A model generated the notes under the pieces. It was not told the origin of the DNA, made no database searches, and worked only from the letters and a program-made list of their open reading frames with translations. Both the position numbers and the translations under genes were made by a program. DNA of 64,000 nucleotides from Ascochyta rabiei (lineage: Eukaryota; Ascomycota; Dothideomycetes; Pleosporales; Didymellaceae). Where the stretch lies: NCBI RefSeq assembly GCF_004011695.2, contig NC_082426.1, positions 744,001-808,000 on the forward strand, given 5' to 3'. Of this stretch, positions 1 to 14,950 are shown one piece after another; position 1 is the stretch's first letter; the number at the start of each line of letters is the position of its first letter.

Positions 1-868
1 ATAGACCCCTCTTGCATTGATCGCAACTTGACTTTGCCTCGTTACATTTGATCTTCTTCTCGCGACACCTGATGCAGGCCTTGCTCTTAGCCAGTCGTGG
101 CGCTGCTGAAGGCTCACTAGTTGTGGCTTTCTCCCGTGACTTAGCCGCGGAAGGTGCTGCAGTGGCTTTGCATTTTGTGCTTTCCTTTGCAGAAGATTTC
201 TTATTGACATCTGGGGATGTTACCGTCTCGTTCTTCTTACGCTTCTTCTTGACTGCAGATTTGGGAGCTCCGGGTGAAGTGGACATGTCAAGATCTGGAT
301 TGTGGAAATCATCGACTGCAACGGGATGATCTTTTTTGTTCCGTTTCCTCGTCTGTGCGGTTCCATTCGACGTCTTCGTGGTCCGGGGTGCAGATCCCTT
401 CTGCGTTTCTGGGGCGCCCGAGTTGCTGTCACTATTCGTCTGTCGGCTCCCAACATCCCGGTGGATAGGGTTGTGTTTGTACACGACGTTTATAGCTTCG
501 CGCTTTATCGAGAATCTGATATGAATCGCACCACCACAGTTGTGTGTTGGCACCAGGCCAGGATTGACTTTGATACCCTCTGCGTCCTCTTCTGCGTCTT
601 CCACCTTTTTCTTCTTGTTGGCTTTCCTGTCTCTATTCTCCAGACTGTCTTGACAAACATATCGAAGCCGGGCGCCATCACCACCGGTTTTGGGGTTGTA
701 AGCATGACGCTCGGAGTATTTGAACCCATCAGTTTCCTCAATGGCCGCTACGATAGATCTTGAGGCTGTCAGTGCTTGCTTCCCTGCAAAAGCAGTCCAG
801 CACGTACTTGGATATCGCCCTCTGGATCTTGAGTCTTTCTTTACCATCACTGTGTCGACACAAGGCAT
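1..868 (-). CDS. Zn2Cys6 zinc-cluster protein with an N-terminal GCM/WRKY-like zinc region (partial, runs off the left edge)
   Basis: An open frame runs without a stop from an ATG at 868 down to base 1, about 289 codons, so the C-terminus is outside the window. Residues from about 265 read CIRCREKKIKC followed by CDQC with spacing C-x2-C-x6-C-x6-C-x2-C. These are five of the six cysteines of a fungal binuclear zinc cluster; the sixth would lie beyond the edge. Residues about 25-130 form another conserved-looking unit with YVC (C72), a Lys-rich loop, HNC (H109, C111) and YKHNPIH, which resembles the C-C-H-C/H zinc folds of the WRKY/GCM/FLYWCH group. A Lys/Ser/Pro-rich linker joins them. Fungal zinc clusters usually sit near the N-terminus, so this order is unusual. 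The role is inferred to be nuclear DNA binding. An in-frame stop lies upstream near 910; a further 5' exon is possible but not seen. Confidence 0.72.
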   Translation of the reverse strand, partial: MPCVDTVMVKKDSRSRGRYPSTCWTAFAGKQALTASRSIVAAIEETDGFKYSERHAYNPKTGGDGARLRYVCQDSLENRDRKANKKKKVEDAEEDAEGIKVNPGLVPTHNCGGAIHIRFSIKREAINVVYKHNPIHRDVGSRQTNSDSNSGAPETQKGSAPRTTKTSNGTAQTRKRNKKDHPVAVDDFHNPDLDMSTSPGAPKSAVKKKRKKNETVTSPDVNKKSSAKESTKCKATAAPSAAKSREKATTSEPSAAPRLAKSKACIRCREKKIKCNEAKSSCDQCKRGL

Positions 869-3527
<2,659 letters not shown>

Positions 3528-4292
3528 AGCGCGATTGCGGCGGCGGTGCAGTGTCAAGAGTTAGGGAGCTTTGGTTTGCACAACTTTTGACTAGGCGTGG
3601 ATTTTTGGATACCTCTTTGGCGCCATTTCTGGGTAGCGGTCTTTCTTCTAAGCTATGAATTTGCCCATGGTCTCCTCGCACGACATGCCAGCTTGATTAT
3701 TGGTCATCTTCTTCATTTCACATCCGCAAGAATTGACAGGCAGAACAAAAGCACAAGAACGGGGTTTCACTCAAGAACAGCTAAGCCCTTTGCCACTCCC
3801 GAAAGCTCAAACGGAGCGAGTGCAGCTGTGTGCGCGTCGATTGGAGCAAAGTGAGCATCGGACTGCAGGCATGCACAAAAAGGTATCTGTTCTATCTCTT
3901 TCCTGTTAAACTCACAACACCTTGTCCTTTCTTTCCTCTTCAAGAGTGGGGTTACTCTCTTCTCCATCTGAAGTGATATGAGTTGAGGTGAAAGCCGGGT
4001 TTGTTTGTTGTGGGTGTCGACGTTTCTGCCCTGCGTGAAGAGTCTTGATATTGCAGCCTGCACACTACCTCCCGCTCTGGCACCTACCCCTCACAAATGT
4101 TTGTTGAATCTTCTCGGTCTGCCTATCCGCACATAACCAGCGGCTCTACTTCACCAATCTCGTGTTCTTGGGCAAGTCAACAATTGGTCGATCACATCTC
4201 TGGACGCGCGCAGGTAGTCCTTCAAGCCGCGCTCGCGCACCCTGGTACCAACGTCTGACCCATTGGTTTAGACGCAAGACTCCTCGTCCAAG
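3528..4292. other. Intergenic region between CDC42 and the coiled-coil protein gene
   Basis: No coding sequence is supported here. It should contain the CDC42 3' UTR and the promoter of the next gene on the same strand. Short open frames at 3597-3909 have no protein-like features. Confidence 0.4.
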
Positions 4293-7200
4293 ATGTCAGC
4301 ACCAACCTTTGACCACAAGAAAAGGCCTCCGCCAATTGCCATACCACCTTTACTACCGTCTCGTCCCGTGCCTGGGCCAAACGCCTTCGCCAATGCACCC
4401 TCTCATACAAAAGGCAGTACCCAATACCTTCAACGCCTCGCTTCCTCGCCAACACAGCAGGCCGCGTGCTCCGAAACAACCACGCCGCTGACGTCCCCGC
4501 TGGAGCCAGATGAATCGCGTCTGGCAATTCCCAACTCTGGCTCTCAGACAAGCAAGCACCGCTCATCAGCGATGACCACACTTACCAGCCTGATGGAACA
4601 AGCGCGCGGCTCACCACGCAAGTCAGACTGTGGCTCAGTACCTAGTCGGCATGGCTCGACCGCGCGCTCCAAACAGTCGGAGTACAGCCACCGCAGTGCC
4701 ACCATAGCTCAAGCCCAACTAGAGGCACTGGACGAAGATGGGACAACCACAAGATCCCAGATCGAGTCGCGCACTGAGAAGAAGTTGTTCAAGATGACTG
4801 GCCAGATTCCTCCTACACCCACTACAGGTACGTGATGCTTCACCGCAAACCAGCTGTTTGAAAGCTAACATTTTCTAGGGACCATCGATCCAGAGAGGGT
4901 CTTCATTCGAACGGAAGATCTACGAGCTCAATGCAGGGCTGCAAGTGGCGAGAAGAAACTCGAGAGTGATGAGCCAAGCAAAAGTCCAAAGAAGAAGCTC
5001 TTCGGCGTCAGTCTTCCGACGTTCAGCAGGACACCAGCAAATGGCGTGCCACCCGCAATGCCATCGAAGGCAGCCCAGGTACTCGGAACAAGTCCTTCAC
5101 GCAAGTCGCGTCGAATTCAGCCGCGCCCGATCAAGTCTGCCCGCGTTATGAAGACGCCGACGAAGGTCCCCAGATCAGACACTGCCAACTCTCTACCTGC
5201 AAAGGTTTACTCTCAGACCAACCCAACGAGGACTCGATATGGCGGCTCTACCCTTCGCAACCGTACGACTGGTCGCAAATCACCAGGGAAAGAGAACGTG
5301 CAACCTCAAGGACAGGCTACAGTGAACTTGTCGTTCGAGTCTATGCCTCCTCCTACTCCACCTGCAAAGGACACACCACCAGAGTTGCGCCCTCCTGTGA
5401 ACCCACCAAGCCCACTACGTCGGGCTCCGTCACGTGAAAATCTCCGTGAAAGCTATGGCGAGTTGACAGACAGGGGTATACAAATGCAGTTGCAGTTTCC
5501 AATGTTTGCTCTGAGTCCTTTGCCTCCGAAGACTGCTATACATGGGAGCATAGGCACGAGCCCAACAAAATTCCGTCCATATACTGCTGAGGATTACACC
5601 AGACTTATTGAAGATGGAGCAAAGAAATGGCCGTACCCCGAAGAGGATGCAGCTGATGAGGTCAAAACGGGCGGTCATAGTGCTCCCATGGCTACTGAAG
5701 GACACGACCTACCGCGACTTCCTCACACGGGTCGCTGGAGCGATGACAACCACTATAATGAGCGACTCGGTCGCCGTTTGAGTCCCCTGCCCCCACGATT
5801 CTATTCACCTTCCGATCGCTCAGTCCAGCTTTTCAAAGACGGTGAAAGTCCATCGCAAAACGTAAGTGACAGACGCTCCTTCCTCTCCGCCCACGGGGTC
5901 CTAGCTCCTGCCACCATGTGACTTGCTCAACTCAGCTTCACCACTGTTCTCTGCGCGCCCTCTTACCTGCAGCATTCTAGCCAACGTAAAGCTAACTTTC
6001 GCCTCAGACTGACACCAGCCGTATGCTTTTCGCGCAACCTAAGCCTAGCTTACTGCAGCTCCGCGAAGATTCCAACAACGGTTCCATCGAGATGGTGTTC
6101 CAGGGCAGTGTGAACGATATCGAATCCGACTCTTCAAAGACGTCGGCAACGAAGGTTGATCCGCTTACAGAGGACAAGCAGCTGCAGCAGCAACGCGACG
6201 GCAGCGAACTTGCAATGCGAGTCATGCAAGAGCTTCGTATGGGTGACCGACACCAGCCTTCTCCCGCAAAGAACGGCGTCCCAGGTCTCTTGCAGTCAGA
6301 CATCTCATCATCGAAGCTCACTGATATGCTGAACGGTGCAAGCCCTCGCGCCAAGTCTAACGGAGACTTTCGAATCCAGTGCCCGAGTGCCGTTCCGAGC
6401 CCCCTCAACAAGCTCCATGGACCTTACATTGCAAAGCAACCAATGTTGCGTGGCGGTAACGGTGCTTCTCCAGCAGGTCTCTGGGCGTCTCCACGTACCC
6501 CAAAGACCATCGATGACCACTTTTACATGACTAACGAACATCTCGACGTGGTTGGCAAAACGACGTACGACGCTCTTGACATGTACAGCAAGCAACAGAT
6601 CAGCACAACAAATGCAAAGTATGACCAGCTTGTGGTTCTCATGGACAAACACATTGAAGGTCTGAAGTCACAGGTCAGCTCTGTCAACGAGAAAGCCGAC
6701 CACACCTCCGACCAGACGCACAATGTTAGTCTCCAGCTCGACCGATTTGAAAACTTCCTCAAGGATGAAGTTTTGGGCGCAATGATGGATCAGACAAAGA
6801 AGACGACGGCAATGGAGACGACGCTCGTTGAGATGCAGAAGGCAATGACACGCCTACAGCAGACGGTGGAGAAGCTCTCTGAAGTGAAACCCGGCCCGCA
6901 GTACTCAGCTACCAGTACATTGCCCACTTCAGGTGCAACCGCTGTGCCGCCACATGCTGTCCCTACTCATCACTCTCAGCCCTCTCTTACGAGCTATTAC
7001 GGACAATCCGGTGAGACTGGGCGAGAGGAACAGCCGCCGATGCCACCTTTACAGGACCGTAACATGTCAGACAACTACAACTCACACAGCGACCCGCGCG
7101 GGAGCCACGGCAACAACTGGCAGCCTCAAGCGTGGAACGGTCGCTCGACCTACCAAGGTCGCAGCAAGGAAGAGCGGCCTTCGTACTCAGGGACCAACCC

Positions 7201-7321
7201 ATACCACTTTGGCAACGGCGGGCAGTACAACAGCGCGTACATGAACGGTTACCCCTGCTACAACTTCTCCCCGAGCACTCCTGAGCAGCCGTATACGTAT
7301 GGCCAGAAGCCGGCTCAATGA
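4293..7321 (+). CDS. Large low-complexity protein with a central coiled coil, function unknown
   Basis: Three exons (4293-4827, 4879-5861, 6008-7321) join in frame to 943 residues. I do not recognise the family. The N-terminal half is Ser/Pro/Thr/Lys-rich with several short basic clusters (for example KKLFGVSLPTF, RKSRRIQPRPIK) and many SP/TP sites, which suggests a phosphorylated and probably disordered region. Residues about 675-800 (YDALDMYSKQQIS onward) are heptad-like with LQLDRFENFLKDEV and METTLVEMQKAMTRLQQTVEKL, a likely coiled coil. The C-terminus is rich in Gln, Asn, Gly, Tyr and Ser, a prion-like or RNA-granule-like composition. No enzyme motif, signal peptide or membrane segment is visible. 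The start is the first ATG of the frame, and both introns carry standard ends. Confidence 0.8.
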
Positions 7322-8170
7322 TACTACAGGTCTTAGACCACGACTGGGCCATTTTCCCCCCAAGCTTCGGCGCTGACCTGACACTTTGCGAAGATTTTGT
7401 GAAGCAGTGCAGCCTCAGCAAAGGAGCAGAGAAGGACATTTTGCTTCTTCCTGTAGGATATATTTTCGCGCGTATCGAGATGACAGATGTACAACCAATG
7501 AAAACCAAGTACCAACGAGTTGTGCTCCGAGTACCGTGACGCGTTGGAGTTCCTGTCCCACTCCCGTTCGTAATGACTGGCGAGTCTAGACTTGAGGCTC
7601 TCGGCTGCCCACTTTGGTGTTTCGCGATGATGTTCGACGAACGGGAGAAACAAGTCGGGCAGCCTCGAGATGAGAGACAAAGACCAGGCAACAGACCAAG
7701 GACAGTGCTGAAGGATCGAGGCAGCTCAGCCGAAAAGCTGGGGTTGCATGAACCTTGCATGGCGCATCGACTACCTAGCCCTCGACGTCTTCGTGCTTGC
7801 ACGCGTCTTTCCCATAGGCTTAGAGGCGCGCGAGGGTCAGACGTGCTTTTCTATTATTGGCTCCTGCCCAGGCCCAGTGTATCTGTATCTATCTACAGCG
7901 GCATGGCAACGGAGGGCAAGAAGGAGCCGCCAAGCGTTCAGCGAGCCACATGGGATTCTGGACAACGGCGGTGCCGCATTGCTATTGAAACGTTGATCAA
8001 GCTTCCGGCGAGGCCTGTTCTGGTTGCGCGCTATTCCGCTTGCAGCTGCAGGGCTATCAAGCTGACCGGGTAGTCTCCGCACCAGTGGACGCGCTATCTT
8101 AGAGTTGATGACCGGAAAGCACAGAGCCAGACAGTGGTCGGTCCCCGCCCTCGTCCAGAGTACAAACACC
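7322..8170. other. Intergenic region upstream of the protein kinase gene
   Basis: Open frames here (7573-8073 plus, 7333-7680 minus) show no motif. The frame of the kinase exon extends up to 8105, but the first ATG that gives a natural-looking N-terminus is at 8171, so 8105-8170 is treated as 5' UTR. Confidence 0.35.
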
Positions 8171-10293
8171 ATGGACGGCCCCGAGTCATCCCAGGGCAAA
8201 CGTGACCCTGCCTCTGGCCTCTCTGGCCCCTCCGGCCCCCAGTCTGCTGCTGCTGCTCCCCTCGGCGAATTGAGCAAAGCATTGAAAACGGGCATCGATG
8301 CACCCTCGGCGCATCTGAACGCTACCTCGACCCTGTCCAACGCTCGTCTCCCAGCCTTCAGCACTCATAAAGCGCCGGAGAACGCCACGCTCCCTCTGTA
8401 CGTCCCCCGCTGGCACGTCCGCGCCCCGAGCAGCGGCTTGACGCTCGTCACCGATCTCCCGCCATCCACGACGTCGACCGCGCGCAACACGCCGAGCAAC
8501 GTTTCCATCGTGGCAGGCACAGGCAGCGAAGGGCTGCGCCAGTCAGCCACCGCGCCGATCATGATAGACGAAAAGCTCCTCAGAACTGCACGGTCTAACA
8601 ACAGCCTGGCTGGCTCCTTGTCGCCTTCCTCGGCCATCTCCTCGCCAGCACTGAACGCGCTCGGTGACCTCACCCCGCTCCCTTCGCCGCTGGTCATGGG
8701 CGACTCGCCCGGACCATGGCAGAGGGCTGTAACGCGGCCCCGAGGACCCTCTGTCAGTTCACGCGATGACATGTATCTTTCGTCCAACAGGGCCACCCTC
8801 TCTCCCTCGCCCTCGCTGAAGAAGAAGGGCTACCAGAGGCTGAAGACTGCCGGCGCAGAGGTTACCGATGCGCGCATACAGGCCCACCACAACAACGAAG
8901 CAGCCCGCGAAAGAAACCGCAGCATCAGCGAGTATACGCCTGACTCCTTGCACAATCCCCGCCCACGGAATGCTACCATTAGCAATGTCGTAGCTGAGGG
9001 TGACGCAACCATGCAGCAACGCCTGCGCCGTGAACAATACCTTGCCTCGCAGCGAGGCATTGTGCCTGCCCAGGTCCCTGCCGGCCTGCCTACGCCTCCC
9101 CCCAGCAATGCAAGCAATCGAAGTGTCACAGACGAAGAAGACCATGTCACAGAAGATGACACTACCAAGTACATCGCAGTCCGTCATGGATCCCCGCTGA
9201 AAAAGAAGCTTTGGCGTCCGGTCCGGCTACTCGGCCAGGGCACGTTCAGCAAAGTCTACCTAGCCACGTGCGAAAAGACGACGGCCAAGGATCCACTGGA
9301 TGAAAAATCGTTGGATCTTCGTAAGCTGGTTGCCATCAAAGTCGTCGAGCATGGTCCTGCTGGCGGCGCCGATGAGGAACGTGTCGAACTAAGTCTCAAG
9401 CGAGAAGTGGAGATGCTCCGCTCAGTCTCACATCCTTCTCTGGTTCACCTGCGCGCTTTCGATCACAATGAGGCCCAGGCTCTCCTGGTCTTGACATATT
9501 GCCCTGGTGGTGATCTGTTTGATGTAGCCAGCGACCACCGCGACATCCTGAGCATAGACATCGTTCAGCGAGTGTTTGCAGAAATGGTTAGCGCCGTGCG
9601 CTACCTCCATGAGAAGCTGATTGTTCACCGCGACATCAAGCTAGAAAGTAGTCCTCTCCGCTCTTCGACATCAGCCTTATGGTCAGTGCACTCACAGTGG
9701 TCTTGTACTAATTGATGACAGACGTCCTTCTCAATGTTCCCGTTGCCACTGTACCTCTTCTCAAGCATCCACAATCTCATCCGTACCCTATAGCGACACT
9801 TACGGATCTTGGCCTTTCTCGTCGTATACCAGCTGCTCCAGAGTCCCCTCTCCTGACAACAAGATGTGGCAGTGAAGACTATGCTGCACCAGAGATCCTG
9901 CTAGGCCAGCCATATGACGGCCGCTCCACTGACGCTTGGGCACTTGGTGTACTATTGTATGCTTTGATGGAGGGTCGCTTGCCCTTTGACCCACCACCGG
10001 GCAAAGTGGGAGCACGTAGCAGGGCTGCTCACCGCATCGCCAGGTGTGATTGGGTTTGGGTCAAGTTTGGCGACGATGACGGAGAGTGGGATCCCGAGAA
10101 GGGCAAGGAGTGGGCTGGCGCTCGAGAGTGCGTCGAGGGTCTGCTGAAGAAGGTCTCTCGTGGCCGTAAGAGCCTCGAAGATATCGAGAAGATCGACTGG
10201 GTCAAACAGGGCATCCAGGTCGATGGCGGCTTGAGGATGAGGATCGAAGACGACGAGTCCAACGACACAACGTCGGAACTACCTACAAGGTAA
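8171..10293 (+). CDS. Serine/threonine protein kinase with a long N-terminal regulatory region
   Basis: Two exons (8171-9647, 9722-10293) encode 682 residues; the junction rebuilds the HRDIKLEN motif (A|AC gives Asn). The first 340 residues are Ser/Pro-rich and low complexity. The kinase domain spans about 347-655, with glycine loop LGQGTFSKVYLA, VAIKVV lysine, helix-C glutamate in LKREVEML, catalytic HRD, metal-binding TDLGLSR (DLG in place of DFG), activation-loop end GSEDYAAPEI and STDAWALGVLLYALMEGRLPF. About 20 extra residues (VPVATVPLLKHPQSHPYPIAT) lie between the catalytic Asn and DLG. The layout recalls the fungal Prr/Npr/Hal5 kinases, but I cannot settle the subgroup. All residues needed for catalysis are present, so it should be active. 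Confidence 0.9.
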
Positions 10294-11795
10294 TAGCTAG
10301 TGAGGCACCCACGCTGGTCTTGGCGCGCTCAGCAAAAGAGCCAGCTGTACCACCACATTTCCTACTTGTTCATTCACTTCACAAGAGCTAGGGATACAAG
10401 GCAGGGGGATCGGGACCACGACCACGACATGAAGCAACGACAAGATACCCGGTCCAAGCGATCCCACACTCACGACTTCGAGGATGCTCGATTCACCACT
10501 TTTTTTTTTTTGGTTCTTCGTCCGTTCAATCACCTTGTTCTTGCCGTTCTGATATCCAATACTTATTTCTACAATGTCCTCATGCTTTTGCCGTTCGCTC
10601 GGCTCCTTGTACTGCTTTCTTCTGCACCACTGCATTTCCTAGCAACCCCACATTCCGCCTCATCGCACAACACAACACAACATAGCACGAAGCATGGTAT
10701 CAGACACCAAGCGAGCCCGAGTGTTGAACTCCAGATCCTCGTCTTCGTCTTCCCCTCCGTCGTTGCATAGCCAGCCCAGTGATAACTACAATCGTAGGTA
10801 GCCAAAGAACCCCAGAAACCGTCCGAGAGAAGAAAAAAATAAAAAAATAAAAAAATAAAAAGAAACTTCTGCCTTCCTGGCGTGCTCGCCGTGTTTGTTG
10901 CTCTGTGAACTCAACCCTAGGACGCTGCTGCGCCGTTCCTGCTGCCGCCGCGTGCAAGATGCAGTGATCCCCAACAGCCCTTGACTGGCTCGCTGCCCCC
11001 TGACCCTCTCCTAGGTACGCGTATCGTCGTCACATTCCAGTCACAGATTGAGAATAGGGGGGAGGGAAGGCATCGCACGCTCGCCGGCGGACGTGCGGGG
11101 GTAGGTACCACATGCCCGGGCTACCTACCGTCCCTGCTCACACGGCCAGTATGACAGGAGAGAGAGTGCTGAGAGTAGCGTTCGCACACGCTGTGCTGTG
11201 ATGTGCTGTGCTGTGCTGTGCTGTGCTGTGCTGTGCTCTTTCACCCCGCTCTCGCATTTCGCTTCCTCGCTTCCCGTTTTTCTCCTTGCCAACGCCCCCC
11301 GCGGCTCTCCACGCGCTGTTCCAGCAGTCCCAGCGACGGACGTGTAGCGGCGGGATGTGTTTCACGGCGAGGATGCAGTGAGAGAGGGGCATTGTGCATG
11401 CACTGGGGTGGATGGATCGGATGTCGCAGACAGTCTCGTCGATTTGCTTTTCGATGGCGTAGATAGACGAAGCAGCTCGAGCACCCTACGTCACACACAC
11501 GAAGTTGTGACTTCCCGGCTGGCAGAAAAAGGTTGTGAATAGATGTGGAATTGCTAGCCTGAAAAGGTCAAATATCTAACGCCGATATAGTGCGCAATCA
11601 TGATGAGGGGGAGGCAGCCATGGGCCGTGAAAGCTCTTTCCCAATCTCCAACACGCCACGAAACAAGTCCAACAGATACGATAGCATGGCGGCCTCGAAC
11701 ACTTCAAGAGCCGCTGCAGGAAAAATACGTACACAACTAACACCATGAAACCATACTCCATGCGCACCAAGCAAAACTTGACTCGGGGGCAACGT
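10294..11795. other. Convergent intergenic region between kinase and kinesin genes
   Basis: No gene is supported in these 1.5 kb. A T-run lies near 10500-10511, an A-rich run (AAAAAATAAAAAAATAAAAA type) near 10833-10862, and a CTGTG repeat near 11191-11237. Both neighbouring genes end here, so it holds two 3' UTRs. Confidence 0.4.
11191..11237. repeat. CTGTG pentanucleotide microsatellite
   Basis: The plus strand reads CTGTG units in tandem with one imperfect unit (ATGTG). It is intergenic and not coding. Confidence 0.85.
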
Positions 11796-14700
11796 CTAGG
11801 CAGTCTTGGTCTGCTTCTTCGCCGTACCAATGTGCGTGTTGTGTACCTTGGTCGCAAACTTGAGACTCGTCACCGTCTCCTGCAGATGTGCCTGCAGCGG
11901 GCTAACCATGACGAACATGAGTGTCTTCGAATTGCCGCCGAGCGAGTATTGGAGGAGGTATGTCAACTGTCACCATGTTAGCAATCGACCTTCCATGGTG
12001 TGGTCTGAAGTCTTCTTACCTTGGAGTTCCTGTACGGAATGTGTGTACCCTCTTTCGCTGATCCGAGAGCGTTGATGACATCACCAAGACAGCTCAAACT
12101 CTTGTTGATGTTTTGTGTTTCCTTGAGACGAGCGCCTTCCACCTTTGAATGCTCTAGGCGCTCTGAGCCAGCAAGATCGACAAGGTTGAGTGTGCCCTCG
12201 CTCCTCTCGCCAGTGATCTCGTTCGTACCCACTAGCTTCAAAATAAAGACGGAGTGGGATCTGCTAGAGCGCATGTTGGCTTTCGTGGCGGCTACAGTCC
12301 TGTTCTTATCGGCGGTCTTCAGAAGCTCGGTGACGCGGTCAGGACCGTCCAGCTCGATGCTGACTGTGTTCTCGAGGTTGGTCTGCTTCTTCGCTGCGTC
12401 GTGACGGACTTCGACCTTCTTCTTGTCAAGATCCTCCGAACGGCCGAGCAGATCGTTGTAAGTTTCATTGTAGACCTCGATGAACGAGCCCTCGATCTTG
12501 TAACGCCAGCCTTTCTCTTCCAAACGTTTCGCTTCTGCATAGATTTGTGCTGTAGCAAGAGGGATCATGCCGTCTGCTGAGGACATTGTGTACGTTTTTC
12601 CAGATCCAGTCTGACCGTAGCAGAAGATACAGACGTTGTAGCCATCGAGCGCACTCTGCACAAGCTGGCTGATCTCATCAAAAACCTCAAGATTCTGTGA
12701 AGCAGGACCGAACACACGGTCGAATGAGTACTGGTACGCTGCGGTGATGTCCTTGCCAGTTGCACTGATCTTCTCAGGTCCCTGAATAGCCACCTCCTTG
12801 CTGTCGGTGTCGACATCGGGGAACGTGATCTTAGCGGGATCGGATTCGGAAGCGTGTGCTGGGCGTACACGGCACATCACCCTGATGTTGCCTTTCAATT
12901 CCTGCACTTGGTTGAAAAGCTTTCTTCTCAAAGTCTCCTCCTGTCGCAGCTTTTCGTGCGCCTGCTCGGCAGCTTCAATGGCTTCCTGCATGCGTCTGTG
13001 GAGGTCGTTGTAGGCTGACGATTGTGCTTGGCTGTCCGATTCGAGGAAGTTGATTTTTTCCTTCATCGCAGTATTCGCTGATTCGAGTGTGAGGTTCTTC
13101 GTCGTCGCTTCCGTGAATTGTCCCTGAAGGGCTGTCCTCAGCGCTCGTTCCCGGTCCAACTCGGATTTGACGTTTGTGAGGTCGCCCTGCACCAGCTGCA
13201 GCTCGCGCTGTCTTGCGTCGGCCTCGATACCAGCGGCTCTCAACTTGGAGGCATATTCAGCTTCCACTTCCTGCTCTTTCTGCAACTGCCTGGTCCGTTC
13301 TACCTCGGTTTCCTTCGATAGCTTCGCGTTCAGTTCGTCCAGTTGTTCCTTGTGCTCCTTCAGAAGCTGGTCGATTTGTGCCTCAAAACTTCGGCGGACC
13401 TTCTCTTCGGCGGCTTCCTTCTCTGTCTGCCAGCGGTGGGTCGCCTTCTCGTGCTTGTTCTCGAGATCTTCGATTTCGTTACGGAATTTTCGTCGAATGT
13501 CATCAGTTTCGAACGCAGTGTTTCGCTTCGTCATCTCCATCTCCATTTCCATTGTCTTCATGCAACTTTTGGCATCCTTCAGGTCTGTCTCCAGGTCTCT
13601 GTTGACGGTTTCCAAACGGGCGCGGATAGCCTCGAGTTCAGCGACTACAATTTCGAGCGTTAGCTGACGTTGACTTCGAGCTTACGACAAGCTGCTATAC
13701 AAGTGGCGTACCTCGACTCTGGAGTTGCTGGATGCTCTCCTTCTGGTCTGTTGCCTTCTGCATGTCGGTCTCCATCTTCTCCTTGAAAGCGCTGAACTGC
13801 CGCTCCATGGCCTCCATTCGGTCGTCGTAGAAGTCTGGACATTGGTCGTTAGTAAATCTATTGAGATAGCGCTTGTGCGTGTTTCGAGGCGTGGAAGATG
13901 GAGGTCGAGTAGGGGTCTGGGTTGGAGGCTGCTTGGTAGGTGTTGCTTGGGGAAGTCGCGAAGGGTGCAGCGGCTTCAGAAAGGGGTTTGCCTCTTCATC
14001 AGGACAGGGCATACCACGTCCGAAGCCAACGTTGTGATTGTCCGCGTCTGAATCGCCCAGTGTAAAGGCTTCCAAACTCGCACAGACCTCCTCACAGTCG
14101 GCATCGGCAGGCTCTTCCTGTACAGGCGTGATCGGGCGGAATGTGGGAGATGAGATCGATCTTGCCGCTGACAAATGAAACATTTTCTGTGCTGGTATGC
14201 TGATGGAGTATGGACGGGCTATTGGGGCTTGACGTATCTTCCTGGGGGCCAAAAGGCTCTCCCCAGGGTTTGTAGATATAAGAAATGGTTGCACACCTCT
14301 CTCTTCCTCATCGTCGTCCTCTTCCCGGCGAATCATGGATGACGCTGGACGAGCGGTCGAATGATGGGACTTGCTACGCATGTGGGTGCCGGCGTACTGC
14401 CCATACGCTGATTTGGGTCTCGGTGGCTTTGCACCTGGGCCCATGCTTGCACTGAAGGAGGGCGCCGTTGTGCTTCTCGAGGCAGGCCGTGTTCCGGCGC
14501 GCGATGTGGATGTGGATGCGGAGAACCCACGCTCCTTCCTCGCAACAGTGCCCTTGACACTGGTTGACAGAGGCCTTGAACTCGGCGGCGCGGTGGGCTT
14601 GCGACTGGGCAGGTCGCCGGCCCTTTCGGCCAGCGTTCTTCGTATCTTGGTTGCAGGTTCGGGTACTGAGTGTGTCAGTGGCCTGTCCGGCTCACAGTAT

Positions 14701-14950
14701 GTGGGCAGGAACGATTTACAGCTCGAGGGCTTGTGTTTTGCGCCCGTCATGGGTGGGGGGATGCCACTCCGCACATTCATGCTGCCGTTCTGCAACTCGG
14801 CGAGAGGTCGAGGCGGCGATGAGATCTGAGGGAGACGTGAGGCAGGCTTGGGGAGGGCCGAAGCCTTCTTGAGATCCTGTGTGCGGTCTTCCGTCAGCTC
14901 CACCGGCGCATGAGGTGTTGTCGATTGGCCAAACGTACCAGGTCTTCCAT
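11796..14950 (-). CDS. klpA: C-terminal-motor kinesin (kinesin-14, Kar3/KlpA type)
   Basis: The main exons are 14897-13712, 13644-12020 and 11966-11796. A 12-nt first exon (14950-14939, ATG) is proposed because the large first exon has no ATG of its own; with it the protein is 997 residues. The first 400 residues are basic and Ser/Pro-rich, followed by a long coiled coil (about 410-645) and the kinesin-14 neck ELKGNIRVMCRVRP. The motor domain at the C-terminus has P-loop GQTGSGKTYTM, switch I SSRSHSVF, switch II DLAGSERL and NKSLSCLGDVINAL. The family moves toward microtubule minus ends and works in spindle and nuclear positioning. The two main introns are well supported by conserved motor or coiled-coil sequence. 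The 41-nt first intron (14938-14898) is short and is the weakest part of the model. Confidence 0.92.
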
